DNA from: Oerskovia sp042887685
GTDB taxonomy: Bacteria; Actinomycetota; Actinomycetes; Actinomycetales; Cellulomonadaceae
Direction: 5' to 3'
Assembly: GCF_042887685.1 (NCBI RefSeq)
Contig: NZ_JBHVOS010000024.1
Span: 13,316 to 77,315 of the forward strand
DNA: 64,000 bases
The notes under the pieces were generated by a model. It saw nothing but the letters and a program-made list of their open reading frames with translations, ran no database searches and was not told the DNA's origin. The translations under genes were made by a program, and so were the position numbers. Shown here one piece after another: positions 39,302 through 47,517 of this stretch; positions within the stretch are counted from its first letter, which is position 1; every line of letters starts with the position of its first letter.

Positions 39302-39997
39302 ATGGGTTGGCAGGGGTTGGTCGTGCGCGGTGGGCGGCGGGCTGTGGGGGGCGTGGGCTGGGAGGGGCCGGGGGGCGGTCTCGTTCCTGGTTCAGGTGCC
39401 CGACGGCGGAGGGGTGCGCTGGCGCTGATGGCGGGTGCGGTGCTCGCGGGTGTGGTGGTGGGGTGTTCGCCGGCCGGGCCGGTGGTGGAGTCCCCGGCGC
39501 CGGTGGTGAGCGAGGAGGTGGGCCCGAGTCCGTCTCCGACGCCGACTCCGACGGGGCCGGTCAAGCCTGAGCGGCCGGCGGACATGGACCGTACCGACGA
39601 GGTGGGGGCTGCTGCGGCGGCGACGTACTTCCTGGAACTGTATCCGTACGTCATGGCGACCGGCGATCTGACGGAATGGGACGCGATCTCCTATGTAGAC
39701 CTGTGCGAGTTCTGTGTGAAGGTCGCTTCTGACGTTGAGGCGTATCGGTCGGCGGGGAGTTCCTACACCGGCGGAGAAGTGTCGGTCGAGGTCACAAAGA
39801 CCTACCCGATCGACACTCTTCTCGGGGCGTATCCGGTTGATGTCCGGCTTGCTCAGGCATCTTCAGTGGTCACCGACTCAGGGGGGAGAACGGTCGACAG
39901 GACCGAGCCAACCGCCGGGCCGCTTCGTGTCGAGCTCATTCACAACGGTGCCACGTGGCTCTTGCTCGAAGTCTCGACGAACATGCCGACCTCATGA
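39302..39997 (+). CDS. DUF6318 family lipoprotein
   Basis: A 231-residue predicted lipoprotein. An unusually long N-terminus ends in RRRRGALALMAGAVLAGVVVGC, a signal with lipobox VVGC; a Ser/Pro/Thr linker (PSPSPTPTPTG) and a DUF6318 domain follow (AATYFLELYPYVMATGDLTE, then CEFCVKVASDV). It should be anchored to the outer face of the membrane. The exact start is uncertain: ATG 39302 is used, and a later start before RRRR is possible. Its TGA overlaps the ATG of the PKD gene. The 3' half has lower GC than its neighbours, a hint of transfer or relaxed selection. Confidence 0.75.
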   Translation: MGWQGLVVRGGRRAVGGVGWEGPGGGLVPGSGARRRRGALALMAGAVLAGVVVGCSPAGPVVESPAPVVSEEVGPSPSPTPTPTGPVKPERPADMDRTDEVGAAAAATYFLELYPYVMATGDLTEWDAISYVDLCEFCVKVASDVEAYRSAGSSYTGGEVSVEVTKTYPIDTLLGAYPVDVRLAQASSVVTDSGGRTVDRTEPTAGPLRVELIHNGATWLLLEVSTNMPTS

Positions 39998-40866
39998 AGG
40001 GAATGGCGTTCGTAGCAGTACTCGGTGTGATCGGGCTGCCGTTCGCCCTCCCAACGGGTAAGGACATCTTTGGAAACGCCGAGGGTAACGGCGTGGACGT
40101 CAGGGCTGTCGATGTCTCTGCGGATGGGTCGGTGCATCGGCCGCGGAATGGGGATGGTTCGCTGGCGTCGGTGGAGTATCGGCGGATGCCTGCGTCGATC
40201 TGTTTCACGAACGACTTTCCCACGAGCAAGGGCCGGGTGGGGGCGTGTGCGTCGGGGGAGCGTGAGGGGGCGTTGGTCGCGGCGTGCGAGGCGGATCAGG
40301 TCGCGTTGGACCCGATCTTCCGGCAGACCTGGGTCAACAACCCGGACGGCACGATCGGTGACCTGTCCCGGTGGGAGCTGCAGGACCCGGCCAGTCCCGG
40401 GGACTGCCTGGCCGGGGTGGATCTGGTGCCGTTGGCTGAGGCGGAGTTCCAGCGGTTGACGATCGTCCCCTCGCCGGTCACGATCCAGCCGCCGGACGGG
40501 TGGACGCTGGTCAACGTCGAGACGATCACCTACACCAGCCCGGCACCGCAGAGGTTCGCGACCACGCTGCTGGGCATCCCCGTCACGATCGAGGCCACCC
40601 CGGACACCTTCACCTGGGACTACGGCGACGGCACCAGCCCGCGTGCCACGACCGATCCTGGCGCGCCCTATCCCCGTCACAGCGTCGCGCACGTCTACGA
40701 GCACGAGGCGGTCGCAACGATCACCTTGACCACGACCTGGCACGGACGCTTCCAGATCACCGGCACCACCACGTGGACCCCGATCACCGCCACGACCACC
40801 ACCACCGCCCCACCCCTGACCATCCACGAAGCCCGCACCCGCCTCGTCACCGAACCCCTCGACTGA
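39994..40866 (+). CDS. secreted protein with PKD-like domain
   Basis: A 290-residue protein with an N-terminal hydrophobic segment (MAFVAVLGVIGLPFALPTG), probably a signal peptide, a middle region with four cysteines (SICFTND, GACASG, VAACEAD, GDCLAG), and a PKD-like beta domain (FTWDYGDGTSPRATTDPG, VYEHEAVATITLTTTW). The Thr-rich C-terminus is disordered. The ATG overlaps the DUF6318 stop (ATGA), so the lipoprotein and this protein are made together. PKD domains mediate contacts on the cell surface. No enzyme motif is seen. Confidence 0.75.
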   Translation: MKGMAFVAVLGVIGLPFALPTGKDIFGNAEGNGVDVRAVDVSADGSVHRPRNGDGSLASVEYRRMPASICFTNDFPTSKGRVGACASGEREGALVAACEADQVALDPIFRQTWVNNPDGTIGDLSRWELQDPASPGDCLAGVDLVPLAEAEFQRLTIVPSPVTIQPPDGWTLVNVETITYTSPAPQRFATTLLGIPVTIEATPDTFTWDYGDGTSPRATTDPGAPYPRHSVAHVYEHEAVATITLTTTWHGRFQITGTTTWTPITATTTTTAPPLTIHEARTRLVTEPLD

Positions 40867-40938
40867 CCCGCAGACGCCGCCCGTTGTCGGCCAGACGCAC
40901 CCACGAGCGACAACGACCAGCACCTCGATGCCAGCCAG

Positions 40939-40992
40939 CCGGCCAGTGGGCTAGCCAGCCAGCCATCCAGCCACCCGGCCAGTGGTCTAGCC
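40939..40992 (+). repeat. 18-bp direct repeat in CCAGC-rich stretch
   Basis: CCGGCCAGTGGNCTAGCC at 40939-40956 and 40975-40992, embedded in low-complexity CCAGCCAGC sequence (about 40925-41035). The gene-free stretch 40867-41258 holds this repeat and the upstream region of the RNase H gene. Confidence 0.7.
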
Positions 40993-41258
40993 GGTCGGCC
41001 ACCGGCGGACCCGGCCACCCGGCCGGCCGGCCGCAGGGAGTGCCATGAACACCGTCGGTTCGACGCCAGCAGCCCGCGCGAGGAACACTGAGGCGACCGC
41101 TCGGTGCGGGCCCCGGCCATGATCTGCGACGCAGCGGGGATCCGGACAGCGACGCTCGCTCGGGATACTCGCTCGGGATGCACGACCGGGCAGACGGAAC
41201 GACCGAGCACACCGATCGAGCGGATCGACAGGACGACGGCACACGTGGAGGACGAAGC

Positions 41259-42608
41259 ATGGGTAGGACGTTGATCGTCGAGGCCGACGGCGGATCGCGC
41301 GGCAACCCCGGACCTGCGGGCTATGGCGCACTCGTGCGCGACGCCGCGACAGGAGCGGTGCTGGCCGAACGTGCCCGCTACCTCGGGGTCGTGTCGAACA
41401 ACGTCGCCGAGTACTCGGGGCTCGTCGCCGGGCTCGACGCCGCGCGGGAGATCGACCCTGAGGCGCGCGTGCTCGTCCGCATGGACTCCAAGCTCGTCGT
41501 CGAGCAGATGTCGGGCCGCTGGAAGATCAAGCACGAGGACATGCGCCGCCTCGCGGCCGAGGCGGCCCGTGTGCTGCCACCGTCCCAGGTCGCCTACGAA
41601 TGGGTTCCTCGCGCCGACAACTCCGCGGCGGACGCCCTGGCCAACGAGGCCATGGACACCGGTGGGGAGATCGCCCGAGACTTCCCGACTGCGCAGGACA
41701 GCGAGCGACCAACCGAAGACGGTGCTCGGGGTGCCGCCGTCAGAGCGAATCTCGGCACCGCCAGCACCGACCTCACCTACGGCGACGACCTCGACGCCCA
41801 GGGCTCCGACCACGCCGCCAGCACCGACTCCGACACCCTCGACGCCCAGGGCTCCGACCACACCGACAACGCCCCCGACGACCGCCCCGCCCCAGGAGCC
41901 AGCGCCGGACCCGTCGCGTTCGACACCCCGACCCGCCCTTCGGGGGCTCGTGCTCGGTTCGACGGTGCTGAGCCACTGACCGTCGTCCTGGTCCGGCACG
42001 GCCAGACGCCGCTCACGGTCGCGGGCGCGTACTCGGGCTCCTCGGTTCCCGGCCCGTCGCTCACCGCGCGGGGTCGGGTCCAGGCTGCCCAGGCGGCGGA
42101 CCTGATCTACCGCATCGGCCGGGATCGATGGACGGATCTGCCGAAGCCGACCGAGATCGTGGCGTCCCCCATGGTCCGCGCGCAGGAGACCGCGCGGGCC
42201 GTGAGCCGCCGACTGGGCCTGCACGTCCGCACCGACGAGCGCTTCGCCGAGGTCCACTTCGGCGAGTGGGAGGGGCTGACGGCCGGGCAGATCGCCGAGC
42301 GCTGGGACGGGCATCCCGAGAGGTGGCTCGTCTCGGGCACCGAGGTCGCTCCGGGCGGGGAGTCGATGGCCGATGTGGGGGACCGGGTCTGGGCTGGGCT
42401 GCAGGACCTTCTCGCGCGGGGCACCGGCCGGACGGTCGTCGTGGTGGGTCACGCGGTGCAGGTGCGTGCCGCCGTCGGGCGGGCGATCGAGGCGCCGCCC
42501 TCTCGCTGGGCGGGCTTCCGTGTGCCGCCGGGATCGGTGAGCATCGTGCGGCTGTGGGCCGACGGCGCGACGGAGCTGACCGTCGTCGGGTGCCCGAGCG
42601 AGCCCTGA
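41259..42608 (+). CDS. bifunctional RNase HI / acid phosphatase
   Basis: A 449-residue fusion like Rv2228c. The N-terminal RNase HI domain (1-135) has catalytic D10 (EADGGSRGNPGPAG), E51 (NNVAEY) and D76 (RMDSKLV); it cuts RNA in RNA-DNA hybrids. The C-terminal histidine phosphatase domain (about 265-449) has VVLVRHGQT, HFGEWEG and VVVGHAVQV; in mycobacteria this half has alpha-ribazole phosphatase (CobC-like) activity. The linker (about 150-260) is acidic, with two copies of LDAQGSDH. GGAGG lies before ATG 41259; the open frame extends upstream to 41178 but is not needed. Confidence 0.92.
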   Translation: MGRTLIVEADGGSRGNPGPAGYGALVRDAATGAVLAERARYLGVVSNNVAEYSGLVAGLDAAREIDPEARVLVRMDSKLVVEQMSGRWKIKHEDMRRLAAEAARVLPPSQVAYEWVPRADNSAADALANEAMDTGGEIARDFPTAQDSERPTEDGARGAAVRANLGTASTDLTYGDDLDAQGSDHAASTDSDTLDAQGSDHTDNAPDDRPAPGASAGPVAFDTPTRPSGARARFDGAEPLTVVLVRHGQTPLTVAGAYSGSSVPGPSLTARGRVQAAQAADLIYRIGRDRWTDLPKPTEIVASPMVRAQETARAVSRRLGLHVRTDERFAEVHFGEWEGLTAGQIAERWDGHPERWLVSGTEVAPGGESMADVGDRVWAGLQDLLARGTGRTVVVVGHAVQVRAAVGRAIEAPPSRWAGFRVPPGSVSIVRLWADGATELTVVGCPSEP

Positions 42609-42632
42609 GCCCGCGTCTCGCCACCAGTCCCC

Positions 42633-42695
42633 GGCGCCGAGAACGATGTCGAGGTCGCCAGAAGGCCGCAGACGACTCCAACCCCGTCCTCGACC
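42633..42695. repeat. palindromic repeat family 2, copy G (63 nt)
   Basis: Left arm GGCGCCGAGAACGATGTCGA plus GGTCG; right arm CCAACCCCGTCCTCGACC (42678-42695). Same length as copy E. It lies between convergent genes and could form a terminator hairpin. Confidence 0.65.
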
Positions 42696-42830
42696 GCGCA
42701 GGACCTCGTCCTCGCCGACCTGAGGCCACCGGCTCGAGGCACCTCGAGCATGCGGTGCTCGGCACCGAGACGTTGCCCGGCACCGAGACGTCACCCTGCA
42801 CCGTGACGGCGCTCGGCAACCGCGACCGGT

Positions 42831-43604
42831 TCAGGCGACGACGAGCTCCAGCGTCGACGCGCCACGCGTCCCGGGCAGCAGCGTCGCGTCGAGCAGCGCG
42901 GTCCCGACCAGCTCGTACGCGGCCTTGAGCAGCTCCTCGGCTGTTCGGACCGGCTCGGCACGGTTCAGCAGGTGCCCGGTGAGGACGCCGCGCGTGTGCT
43001 TGGCGTTGTGCGAGACGACGCTCCGCTTGCCGTCGAGCTCGCGCAGCACACGCACCGCGACGTGCTCGGCCCCGGCGGGCACCTTCCACGCGGCCGCGTA
43101 GGGCGCCGACCGGCAGTCGATCACGACGTCACCGATCGCCCGCGCGTCCAGGGCCGCGGCGAGGTGCGGCCGCCACGACGGGCCGAGCGCACCGAGCGGC
43201 GGGAGCTTGGTACCCATGGACAGCCGGTAGGCGGGGATGCGGTCGGTGGGGGACACCGCACCCCACAGCGCCGACACGATCCGCACCGAGTCCTCGGCCC
43301 GCGACGCAGCGGCGGGCGGCAGGTCGGCCAGGCCGGCGGCGGCGTACAGCACCCCGCTGTAGATCTCCGCGGCGGGAGCGGTCGGAGCCGTGGACAGCGA
43401 CACGTTGCGCGCCACCTCGTCGGCCAGCCCACTGCTCACGCCCAGGACGTCGAGCGCGTCACGGCGCCTGCTCGCGGCGACGAGCGCCTTGAGCACGGCC
43501 CTGCGGTGCCGGGTGAGCGACGGCGAGCTGAGGGACGCGAGGTCGAGGGGAGCGCCGTCGTCGGGCACGGACTTTCCCTCGGAGGGCGGCAGGAGCAGAA
43601 GCAC
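42831..43604 (-). CDS. yaaA: YaaA family peroxide-stress protein
   Basis: A 257-residue DUF328/YaaA protein beginning LLLLPPSEGKS, the family signature, with DCRSAPYAAAW and SHNAKHTRGVL later. E. coli YaaA limits free iron during H2O2 stress and has a DNA-binding helix-hairpin-helix-like fold. Length is normal. The GTG start at 43604 has TAGAGT 6 bases upstream and no ribosome site (leaderless). It is divergent from the tautomerase gene. Confidence 0.88.
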   Translation of the reverse strand: MLLLLPPSEGKSVPDDGAPLDLASLSSPSLTRHRRAVLKALVAASRRRDALDVLGVSSGLADEVARNVSLSTAPTAPAAEIYSGVLYAAAGLADLPPAAASRAEDSVRIVSALWGAVSPTDRIPAYRLSMGTKLPPLGALGPSWRPHLAAALDARAIGDVVIDCRSAPYAAAWKVPAGAEHVAVRVLRELDGKRSVVSHNAKHTRGVLTGHLLNRAEPVRTAEELLKAAYELVGTALLDATLLPGTRGASTLELVVA

Positions 43605-43704
43605 ACCGCCACTCTAGGGCGGGCGCGGGGGCCCGCCCGCCCGTCGCACGCGTGGCGATGGTCACCCGTGGCACTCCCCGAGCCGCGGCACTAGGTTGTG
43701 CCGC

Positions 43705-44091
43705 ATGGTCCAGGTCAAGATCTACGGCACCCGCACGGTCTGGGAGATGAGGCGCGAGGACATCTCCGACGCGATCCACCGGGCGGTCGTCGGCGCCTGG
43801 GGGCTCCCCGAGGACAAGCGGTTCCACCGCTTCCTCCTCATGGAGGACGGCGACCTGGTCGCACCGCAGCGCAGCGACGCGTACCTCGTGATCGAGGTCG
43901 TGTGCTTCACGGGTCGCTCGCGCGAGGCCAAGCGGGCGCTCATCGCCGCGATGTTCGACGACGTCGCGCCCTTCCTGGGGCTGGCGGCGGACGACCTCGA
44001 GGTCGTCATCCTCGAGAGCCCGCCCGAGAGCTGGGGCATCCGAGGCAGGAGCGGTGACGAGCTCGCGCTGGGCTACCGCGTGGACGTGTAG
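43705..44091 (+). CDS. tautomerase-superfamily protein without Pro1
   Basis: A 128-residue protein like the tautomerase family members that begin PQVKIYG and end GDELGLNYKVEV; here VQVKIYGTRTVWEMR and GDELALGYRVDV are seen, with EDKRFHRFLLMEDGDLV in the middle. The catalytic N-terminal proline of the superfamily is replaced by valine after Met1, so classical tautomerase chemistry is unlikely. ATG 43705 has TAGGTT 7 bases upstream (leaderless). Its TAG stop codon is part of the rnpB -10 box. Confidence 0.82.
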   Translation: MVQVKIYGTRTVWEMRREDISDAIHRAVVGAWGLPEDKRFHRFLLMEDGDLVAPQRSDAYLVIEVVCFTGRSREAKRALIAAMFDDVAPFLGLAADDLEVVILESPPESWGIRGRSGDELALGYRVDV

Positions 44092-44094
44092 GCT
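44089..44094 (+). promoter_or_regulatory. -10 box of the RNase P RNA promoter
   Basis: TAGGCT lies 6 bases before the predicted 5' end of rnpB (44101) and includes the TAG stop codon of the tautomerase gene. The expected -35 lies inside that gene. Confidence 0.5.
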
Positions 44095-44100
44095 GCGGGA

Positions 44101-44508
44101 GCGGATGAGTCGGTCAGACGGCCGCGTCGGCGCCCTCGTGGCGTCGCCGAGGAACGTCCGGGCTCCACAGGGCAAGGTGGTGGGTAACGCCCACCCGGGG
44201 TGACCCGCGGGACAGTGCCACAGAGAACAGACCGCCTCCCACGGCTTCGGCCGCGGGCGGTAAGGGTGAAACGGTGGTGTAAGAGACCACCAGCGGGCCA
44301 GGTGACTGGTCCGGCTAGGTAAACCCCACCTGGAGCAAGGTCAGACAGACTGTGTTGGAGGGCGGCCCGCCCGATTCTCTGGTGAGAAGCACAGTCGGGT
44401 AGACCGCTGGAGGCGTGCGGCAACGTACGTCGTAGATGGATGGCCGTCACCCGCGCGGGGGTGACCGCGCGCGGGGACAGAACCCGGCGTACCGACCGAC
44501 TCATCCGC
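44101..44508 (+). ncRNA. rnpB: RNase P RNA (bacterial class A)
   Basis: The catalytic RNA that matures tRNA 5' ends. The ends pair as helix P1: GCGGATGAGTCGG (44101-44113) with CCGACTCATCCGC (44496-44508). The universal core is present: GAGGAACGTCCGGGCTCCAC near 44150-44169, GGGTGAAACGGTG near 44264-44276, TAAACCCCACCTGGAGCAAG near 44320-44339, and GGGACAGAACCCGG near the 3' end. Length of about 408 nt is normal for actinobacteria. Confidence 0.95.
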
Positions 44509-44608
44509 CCTCGAGCCATCCCGTGCCATCTGGGTACCCGCGCCCCCCACGGCGCCTGATCCCAGGGCACTCCTGTCGCCCGCCCCGCCCCCTGCGTAGG
44601 CTGGTGGG

Positions 44609-45076
44609 ATGAGGATCGTCGAGTGCTTGGCTCCGCTCGTGGGGCAGTGGCAGGGCGTGCACCGGCAGCGCCTCCTCCCGACGGACGAGTTCGTCGCGTC
44701 GGCCGCGACCGCCACGGTCACGGTCACGGCACGCGAGTACGTCTCCCTCGCCTACACGTGGTCCGACGGCGACGCGCCCCTGGAGGGGCTCCTCCTCCTG
44801 AGCGGCGGCTCGGGGGAGGAGGGGGTGTCGGCGGTGTGGCTCGACTCGTGGCACTCGTCGCCCGCGTGGATGCTCTTCGACGGGACGGTGGGGGACGACG
44901 GCGTCGTGCGGCTCACCGGGAGCTACGCGGCTCCGGAGGGGCCGGACTGGGGCTGGCAGATCTTCGTCGCGCCTATCGAGGGCGAGGGCGGGGGTGGACG
45001 CATGACCATGCTCAACCTGGTGCCGGGCGAGGCGGCGTACGAGGCGGTCGAGGCGGTCTACGACGAGCGGGTCTGA
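44609..45076 (+). CDS. DUF1579-like lipocalin-fold protein
   Basis: A 155-residue protein with the pattern of DUF1579/heme-binding-like beta barrels: LVGQWQGVHRQR near the start, TVTVTAREYVSLAYTWSDGD and WHSSPAWMLFDGTVGDDGVV. Probably cytosolic; the ligand is unknown. TAGGCT ends 6 bases before the ATG and GGTGGG lies between, so it may be leaderless or weakly SD-led. It follows rnpB by about 100 bases. Confidence 0.75.
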   Translation: MRIVECLAPLVGQWQGVHRQRLLPTDEFVASAATATVTVTAREYVSLAYTWSDGDAPLEGLLLLSGGSGEEGVSAVWLDSWHSSPAWMLFDGTVGDDGVVRLTGSYAAPEGPDWGWQIFVAPIEGEGGGGRMTMLNLVPGEAAYEAVEAVYDERV

Positions 45077-45157
45077 CACCTCCGCACCCGCGTCGGCCCG
45101 CGTCGGCCCGCGCCGGGCGAGCACGGCCAGCCGCGAGCACGGCCCCGCCCGAACCCC

Positions 45158-45703
45158 CTACTCCCCGCCCGCGCGCGCCCGTCGCATCAGCCCGAGCGGC
45201 AGCACGACCCACAGGAGCGCGAACAGCACGAGCGCGCCGACCGCCGCGACGACCGCGGCAGTCCACCCGACGACGACGTCGAAGATCAGCAGCACCGTGC
45301 CCGTGACGACGAGGGCGAGGACCACGAGCCCCACCCGCGCCAACCGGTCGGCCGACGTCACGAGCCGCGCCTTGAGGTGCTTGCGGAACAGCATGCGGTG
45401 CAGCGACACGGGCGCCACGAGCAGCCCTGTCGCGATGACGGAGAGCACCACGAGGCACAGGTAGACGGTGCGCTGCGCGGTGTCGAGCTCCCCGAACCGC
45501 TGCTGGAACGGCAGGGTGAGCAGGAAGCCGGTGAGGATCTGCACGCCCATCTGCGTGACGCGCAGCTCCTGGAGGAGCTCGGCCCAGTTCCGGTCGGCCC
45601 GCTCGTCGAGCGTCTCGTCGCGTGAGTCGCCCGGGTGCCGGGCCGGCGTCTCGTCGGCACGCGGCTCGGGAGGGGTGTCCGCGTGCCTGGCCTCGTGGTC
45701 CAC
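45158..45703 (-). CDS. DUF6328 family membrane protein
   Basis: A 181-residue protein with an acidic, disordered N-terminus (about 1-40) and four membrane helices: LQELRVTQMGVQILTGFLLT (about 44-63), TVYLCLVVLSVIATGLLVAP, ARVGLVVLALVVTGTVLLIF and a last one near AVGALVLFALLWVVLPLGL. The RVTQMGVQILTGFLL segment is the DUF6328 signature. The start is GTG 45703, 11 bases after the stop of the gene before it. Function unknown. Confidence 0.8.
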   Translation of the reverse strand: MDHEARHADTPPEPRADETPARHPGDSRDETLDERADRNWAELLQELRVTQMGVQILTGFLLTLPFQQRFGELDTAQRTVYLCLVVLSVIATGLLVAPVSLHRMLFRKHLKARLVTSADRLARVGLVVLALVVTGTVLLIFDVVVGWTAAVVAAVGALVLFALLWVVLPLGLMRRARAGGE

Positions 45704-45714
45704 CCGCGCCCCGC

Positions 45715-45984
45715 TCAGTGGTTGCGCAGCGCGGCGATGAGCTCGCCCTTGCGCATGGTCGAGCGGCCTTCGATGCCGACCTCTCGGGCGCGCTGCCGCA
45801 GCTCGGCGACGCTCCACTCCTCGTAGGCCGGTGACGAGCCGCCCTTGGCACCTACCGCGCTCCGGGAGGACGCGGCGGCCGCGTTCGCGATCCGCGCCGA
45901 CTTCTCCTTCGAGTTCCCCTCGTCGCGCAGCGACTCGTACAGCTCCTTGTCCTTGACGGACGGGCCGGGGTCTCGCCTGGGCAT
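45715..45984 (-). CDS. DUF7218/Rho N-terminal-like small protein
   Basis: An 89-residue basic protein. The N-terminal half (PSVKDKELYESLRDEGNSKE) matches the DUF7218 pattern; the C-terminal half (SVAELRQRAREVGIEGRSTM, then RKGELIAALRNH) is a Rho-termination-factor N-terminal/SAP-like helix bundle that often binds nucleic acid. GAGAGG lies 7 bases before the ATG at 45984. It forms a pair with the DUF6328 gene. Confidence 0.78.
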   Translation of the reverse strand: MPRRDPGPSVKDKELYESLRDEGNSKEKSARIANAAAASSRSAVGAKGGSSPAYEEWSVAELRQRAREVGIEGRSTMRKGELIAALRNH

Positions 45985-46257
45985 GGGTGACCACCTCTCG
46001 GGTCGTGTGTCGGCAGGTCGTCCGACCGTACGACGGCGCCGCGCCACTCGCGCGAGGAGGTGCACCCAGGTGGTGCAGACCCGGTCGTAGCACCACGAGC
46101 ACGAGGAGGATTCGCCCTAAAATGCACCTGATGGCCGTCCCAGGTAAAGCAATCCCCAGAATGCTGTCATGCGGGCGCCTGTCGGGGGTACTCTGGCTCT
46201 GTTGGCGGCGCTCCAGGATGTCGGGCGCTGAGAACACGACGAGCGGGGGCTCACGTC

Positions 46258-46635
46258 ATGACTGCGAGCAGGACAACGACGACAGGCGGGATCACGCTCT
46301 TCGAGCAGCCCGACACGAGCGTGGTGGACATGTGGGGCGAGATCGACGTCGCCCTTCGTAGCGAGGCGAGTGCGGCTCTGGCGAACGCCCTGGACCGTGA
46401 CGTCCCCGTGGTGATCGACACCTCGAAGGTGACGTTCATGGACTCGACCGGGATCGCGTTCCTGGTGCAGTTCTACACGATCGGCAGCGAGGAAGGGCTC
46501 CAGGTGAGCCTGCGCAACCCGCCGACCGTCGTGACCGACGTCCTGGAGATGCTGGGCGTGATCGACATCTTCCCGTCGCTGCCGCACCACCAGGTCGAGC
46601 ATCCGGTCGAGGACAGGCACCCCAGCACGGTCTGA
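46258..46635 (+). CDS. STAS-domain anti-sigma factor antagonist-like protein
   Basis: A 125-residue STAS protein. The conserved phosphorylatable serine site is in VTFMDSTGIAFLVQF (about 58-72), as in SpoIIAA/RsbV, which bind anti-sigma kinases in the unphosphorylated state. No anti-sigma factor or sigma gene is adjacent, so the partner is encoded elsewhere. ATG 46258 has a weak site. The 270 bases upstream are gene-free and AT-richer (46105-46155), probably with a regulated promoter. A hairpin at 46647-46686 ends it. Confidence 0.83.
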   Translation: MTASRTTTTGGITLFEQPDTSVVDMWGEIDVALRSEASAALANALDRDVPVVIDTSKVTFMDSTGIAFLVQFYTIGSEEGLQVSLRNPPTVVTDVLEMLGVIDIFPSLPHHQVEHPVEDRHPSTV

Positions 46636-46646
46636 GCCCGGACGAC

Positions 46647-46686
46647 GGTCTCGGCCTGACCCGCCGCGGCGAGCCAGGCCGAGACC
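46647..46686. terminator. hairpin terminator between STAS gene and ppgK
   Basis: GGTCTCGGCCTG / CAGGCCGAGACC, a perfect 12-bp stem with a 16-nt loop, serving both convergent genes. Confidence 0.75.
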
Positions 46687-46737
46687 GGGCCAGGCCGACC
46701 AGCGGCCAGGCCCGACCCGGCCGAGACAGGACGACGA

Positions 46738-47517
46738 CTACGCGAGCCCGGCCCCTTCGGCGGCCAGCGCCGCGGCCCCGACGATCCCGGCTGCGTTGCG
46801 CAGCTTCGCGGGGATGATCGGTGCCTTGAGGTCGAGCAGCGGCAGGAAGTTCTCGTGGTGCTTGGAGATGCCGCCGCCGACCACGATGAGGTCGGGCGAG
46901 AACAGCATCTCGACGACGTCGAAGTAGCGCTGGAGCCGTGCGGCCCACTCCTCCCAGGAGAGGTCCTCGCGGCTGCGGGCCGACTCCGCGGCCCGGGACT
47001 CGGCGTCGACCCCGTCGATCTCGAGGTGGCCCAGCTCGGTGTTGGGCACCAGGACGCCGTCGACGACGAGCGCGCTGCCGATGCCCGTGCCGAGGGTCGC
47101 GAGGAGCACGGTCCCGCGGGCGTCCTTCGCGGCGCCGTAGCGGACCTCGCCGATCCCGGCGGCGTCGGCGTCGTTGACGGCGACGACGTGCCGACCGGTC
47201 TCGTTCTTGATGAGCGCGGGCAGGTCGACGCCCTTCCAGGACTTGTCGAGGTTCGCTATGAACCCGATCACGCCGTGGCGGATGGGCCCCGGGAACGCGA
47301 CGCCGATGGGGACGTCGTGGGGCAGGTCGTACTCGTCGACGAGCTCCGCGATGACCTTGGCGACGGCCTCGGGGGTCGAGGGCTGCGGCGTCGGGATGCG
47401 GTGGCGCTCCTGGGCGAACTCGCCCGTGGAGAGGTCGACCGGAGCGCCCTTGATGCCGCTGCCGCCGACGTCGATCCCGAACGCGAGGCCGTGGTGGTGG
47501 TGTGAGTGCTTGCTCAT
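46738..47517 (-). CDS. ppgK: polyphosphate glucokinase
   Basis: A 259-residue ROK-family kinase that phosphorylates glucose with polyphosphate (or ATP), typical of actinobacteria. Motifs: FGIDVGGSGIKG (phosphate binding), VAFPGPI, VVAVNDADAAG with the catalytic Asp, ATLGTGIGSAL and HLEIDG. The N-terminus has a natural His-rich stretch (HSHHHHG). Its ATG overlaps the TGA of the map gene (ATGA), so both are co-translated, an unusual pairing of sugar kinase and aminopeptidase. Confidence 0.93.
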   Translation of the reverse strand: MSKHSHHHHGLAFGIDVGGSGIKGAPVDLSTGEFAQERHRIPTPQPSTPEAVAKVIAELVDEYDLPHDVPIGVAFPGPIRHGVIGFIANLDKSWKGVDLPALIKNETGRHVVAVNDADAAGIGEVRYGAAKDARGTVLLATLGTGIGSALVVDGVLVPNTELGHLEIDGVDAESRAAESARSREDLSWEEWAARLQRYFDVVEMLFSPDLIVVGGGISKHHENFLPLLDLKAPIIPAKLRNAAGIVGAAALAAEGAGLA

